Below are positions 8,042 to 8,871 of a DNA stretch of 8,871 nt, one piece after another; within the stretch, counting starts at the first letter, position 1; every line of letters begins with the position of its first letter. The notes below the pieces were generated by a model. The model was given only the letters and a program-made list of their open reading frames with translations, had not been told where the DNA came from and searched no databases. The position numbers were made by a program, and so were the translations under genes. The stretch is taken from positions 1 to 8,871 of the forward strand of contig JAGLTP010000116.1 in NCBI GenBank assembly GCA_023135215.1. The letters are read 5' to 3'. The DNA comes from Candidatus Heimdallarchaeota archaeon. Lineage in GTDB: Archaea > Asgardarchaeota > Heimdallarchaeia > Heimdallarchaeales > Heimdallarchaeaceae.

Positions 8042-8341
8042 ATGATATCAGGAAAACAATTTGAAGAAACATTAAAGTCATTAGCGTCACATCCAGGAGT
8101 TAGAGGAGTTATAATAACAAGTAATGATGGTTTACCAATTTCAAGTACAGAGAATCTTAGCATGGAAATGCGAGAAAATGTATCTGCTCTAGTTGCCTCA
8201 TTGGTTGGACGAGCAAAAGCAGTGGTTACAGAATTAAACGAAGGAGAATTGAATTTTTTCACATTAGATACAAGCCAAGGGGAAATTCTTGTTGCCCCGG
8301 AAAATGATTATGTTTTAATTGTGTTAAGAGAGAAAAGATGA
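8042..8341 (+). CDS. Roadblock/LC7 domain protein (MglB-like)
   Basis: A 99-residue protein that is a single roadblock/LC7 domain, short and without extensions. It opens with a helix ([13 protein letters not shown]), then the signature strand pair [17 protein letters not shown] (19-35), a long central helix (about 41-62, [20 protein letters not shown]), and strands [18 protein letters not shown] and YVLIVLRE. Roadblock proteins form dimers that bind small GTPases; bacterial MglB is the GTPase-activating partner of MglA, and eukaryotic relatives serve Rag GTPases and dynein. Here the next gene, 49 bases downstream on the same strand, encodes an MglA-like GTPase, so a cognate partnership is the natural reading. 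Whether it acts as an activator of hydrolysis, a scaffold or an exchange factor cannot be seen from the sequence. Confidence 0.9.
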   Translation: MISGKQFEETLKSLASHPGVRGVIITSNDGLPISSTENLSMEMRENVSALVASLVGRAKAVVTELNEGELNFFTLDTSQGEILVAPENDYVLIVLREKR

Positions 8342-8390
8342 GAAAACCACTTTACAGAATCAGAACAAGAAAAAAGATGATGAGGACAAG

Positions 8391-8871
8391 ATGAGGAAAG
8401 ACGCATCAGGAAAAATGCACTTTAAATTGGTCTTTGTTGGACCAAGCTTATCCGGAAAAACTACGCTTCTTAAAAGACTACATACTGATGTTACAGGTAT
8501 CAAGAAGGGCGGGTTAAATAGCATTGAAGATCCCTCAGGAAGAACAATCTATTTTGATTTCAGTCCATTTATGGCAACATCATCTGTTATTCTAGACATA
8601 TATACAGTAGCAGGTCAAAGAAGGCATAGGCATCAGCGTTCTCTTGTTCTAAAAGGCGTGGATGGTTTACTATTTGTTGCTGATTCATCTAGAGCAATGT
8701 TAGCTGATAACGTTGAGTCTGCTGAAGAGTTAAAACGAGAATTGGGAGATAAAATTGGAGGAGAAATTCCTATAGTTATATCTTTGAATAAAAGAGATGT
8801 TTCAGATGCAATGCCAAAGAGGGAACTAGTAGATGCAATTGATTTGGGAACGAATATACCTGTTTATGAAA
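8391..8871 (+). CDS. MglA-like small GTPase, C-terminus cut by window edge
   Basis: 160 codons of a small Ras-superfamily GTPase are visible before the right edge. Motifs: P loop GPSLSGKTT (17-25), a likely switch I threonine in GRTIYFDF (50-57), G3 region YTVAGQ (71-76), the stretch LVLKGVDGLLFVADSS (85-100), and G4 NKRD (133-136). The G3 motif has Thr in place of the usual Asp of DxxG; a TVPGQ form is the mark of bacterial MglA, so TVAGQ places this protein near that group rather than with Ras, Rab or Arf. The G5 region and C-terminus are beyond the window. I start at the ATG at 8391, with GAGG five bases upstream; an ATG at 8415 is possible. There is no N-terminal lipidation glycine or membrane segment in what is visible. 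Probable partner: the roadblock protein directly upstream. Confidence 0.88.
   Translation, partial: MRKDASGKMHFKLVFVGPSLSGKTTLLKRLHTDVTGIKKGGLNSIEDPSGRTIYFDFSPFMATSSVILDIYTVAGQRRHRHQRSLVLKGVDGLLFVADSSRAMLADNVESAEELKRELGDKIGGEIPIVISLNKRDVSDAMPKRELVDAIDLGTNIPVYE

Noticed and set aside
8020..8262. Minus-strand frame opposite the roadblock gene
   Set aside because: The plus strand has a good ribosome site and the roadblock pattern; the minus frame has neither.
8338..8394. Short frame starting ATG at 8338, overlapping the roadblock stop
   Set aside because: It ends after 18 codons, is nearly all basic residues, and shows no family pattern; it more likely reflects A/G-rich intergenic sequence.

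Overview
The window is AT-rich archaeal chromosome. Support for Archaea comes from a two-ring CDC48/VAT-type AAA+ ATPase, a FEN1 flap endonuclease with a C-terminal PCNA-binding peptide, a THUMP-type tRNA methyltransferase, TATA-like promoter boxes and a mix of Shine-Dalgarno and short-leader starts. A roadblock/LC7 protein followed by an MglA-like small GTPase, plus a probable longin-fold protein at the other end, resembles the small-GTPase repertoire that is expanded in Asgard archaea. I regard Asgard as the best guess, but not proven, because roadblock/MglA pairs also occur in other archaea and in bacteria.

Layout, left to right. (1) 1-635, minus strand: an unfinished gene running off the left edge, with a longin-like N-terminal half. 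(2) 764-2950, minus: CDC48/VAT unfoldase with its own promoter and ribosome binding site. (3) 3126-4250, minus: a two-gene unit of a 59-residue single-pass membrane protein followed by a NapH-like membrane polyferredoxin. The unit ends in a hairpin that overlaps the stop codon. (4) 4455-4706, plus: a small winged-helix protein divergent from unit 3. (5) 4743-7779, minus: pcm, fen1 and a THUMP methyltransferase in a row. The last two overlap by one base (TGATG). (6) 8042-8871, plus: the roadblock protein and the MglA-like GTPase, the latter cut by the right edge.

Most of the window is house-keeping: protein unfolding, protein repair, flap removal in replication and repair, and tRNA modification. 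The less ordinary parts are the roadblock/GTPase pair at the right edge (a likely switch plus partner), the longin-like protein at the left edge, the two-gene membrane redox unit with an unrecognised small partner, and a methyltransferase whose motif IV departs from the usual D/N-P-P-Y form. I see no mobile element, CRISPR array, RNA gene or defence island. Coding density is high and no gene-free stretch exceeds about 300 bases.
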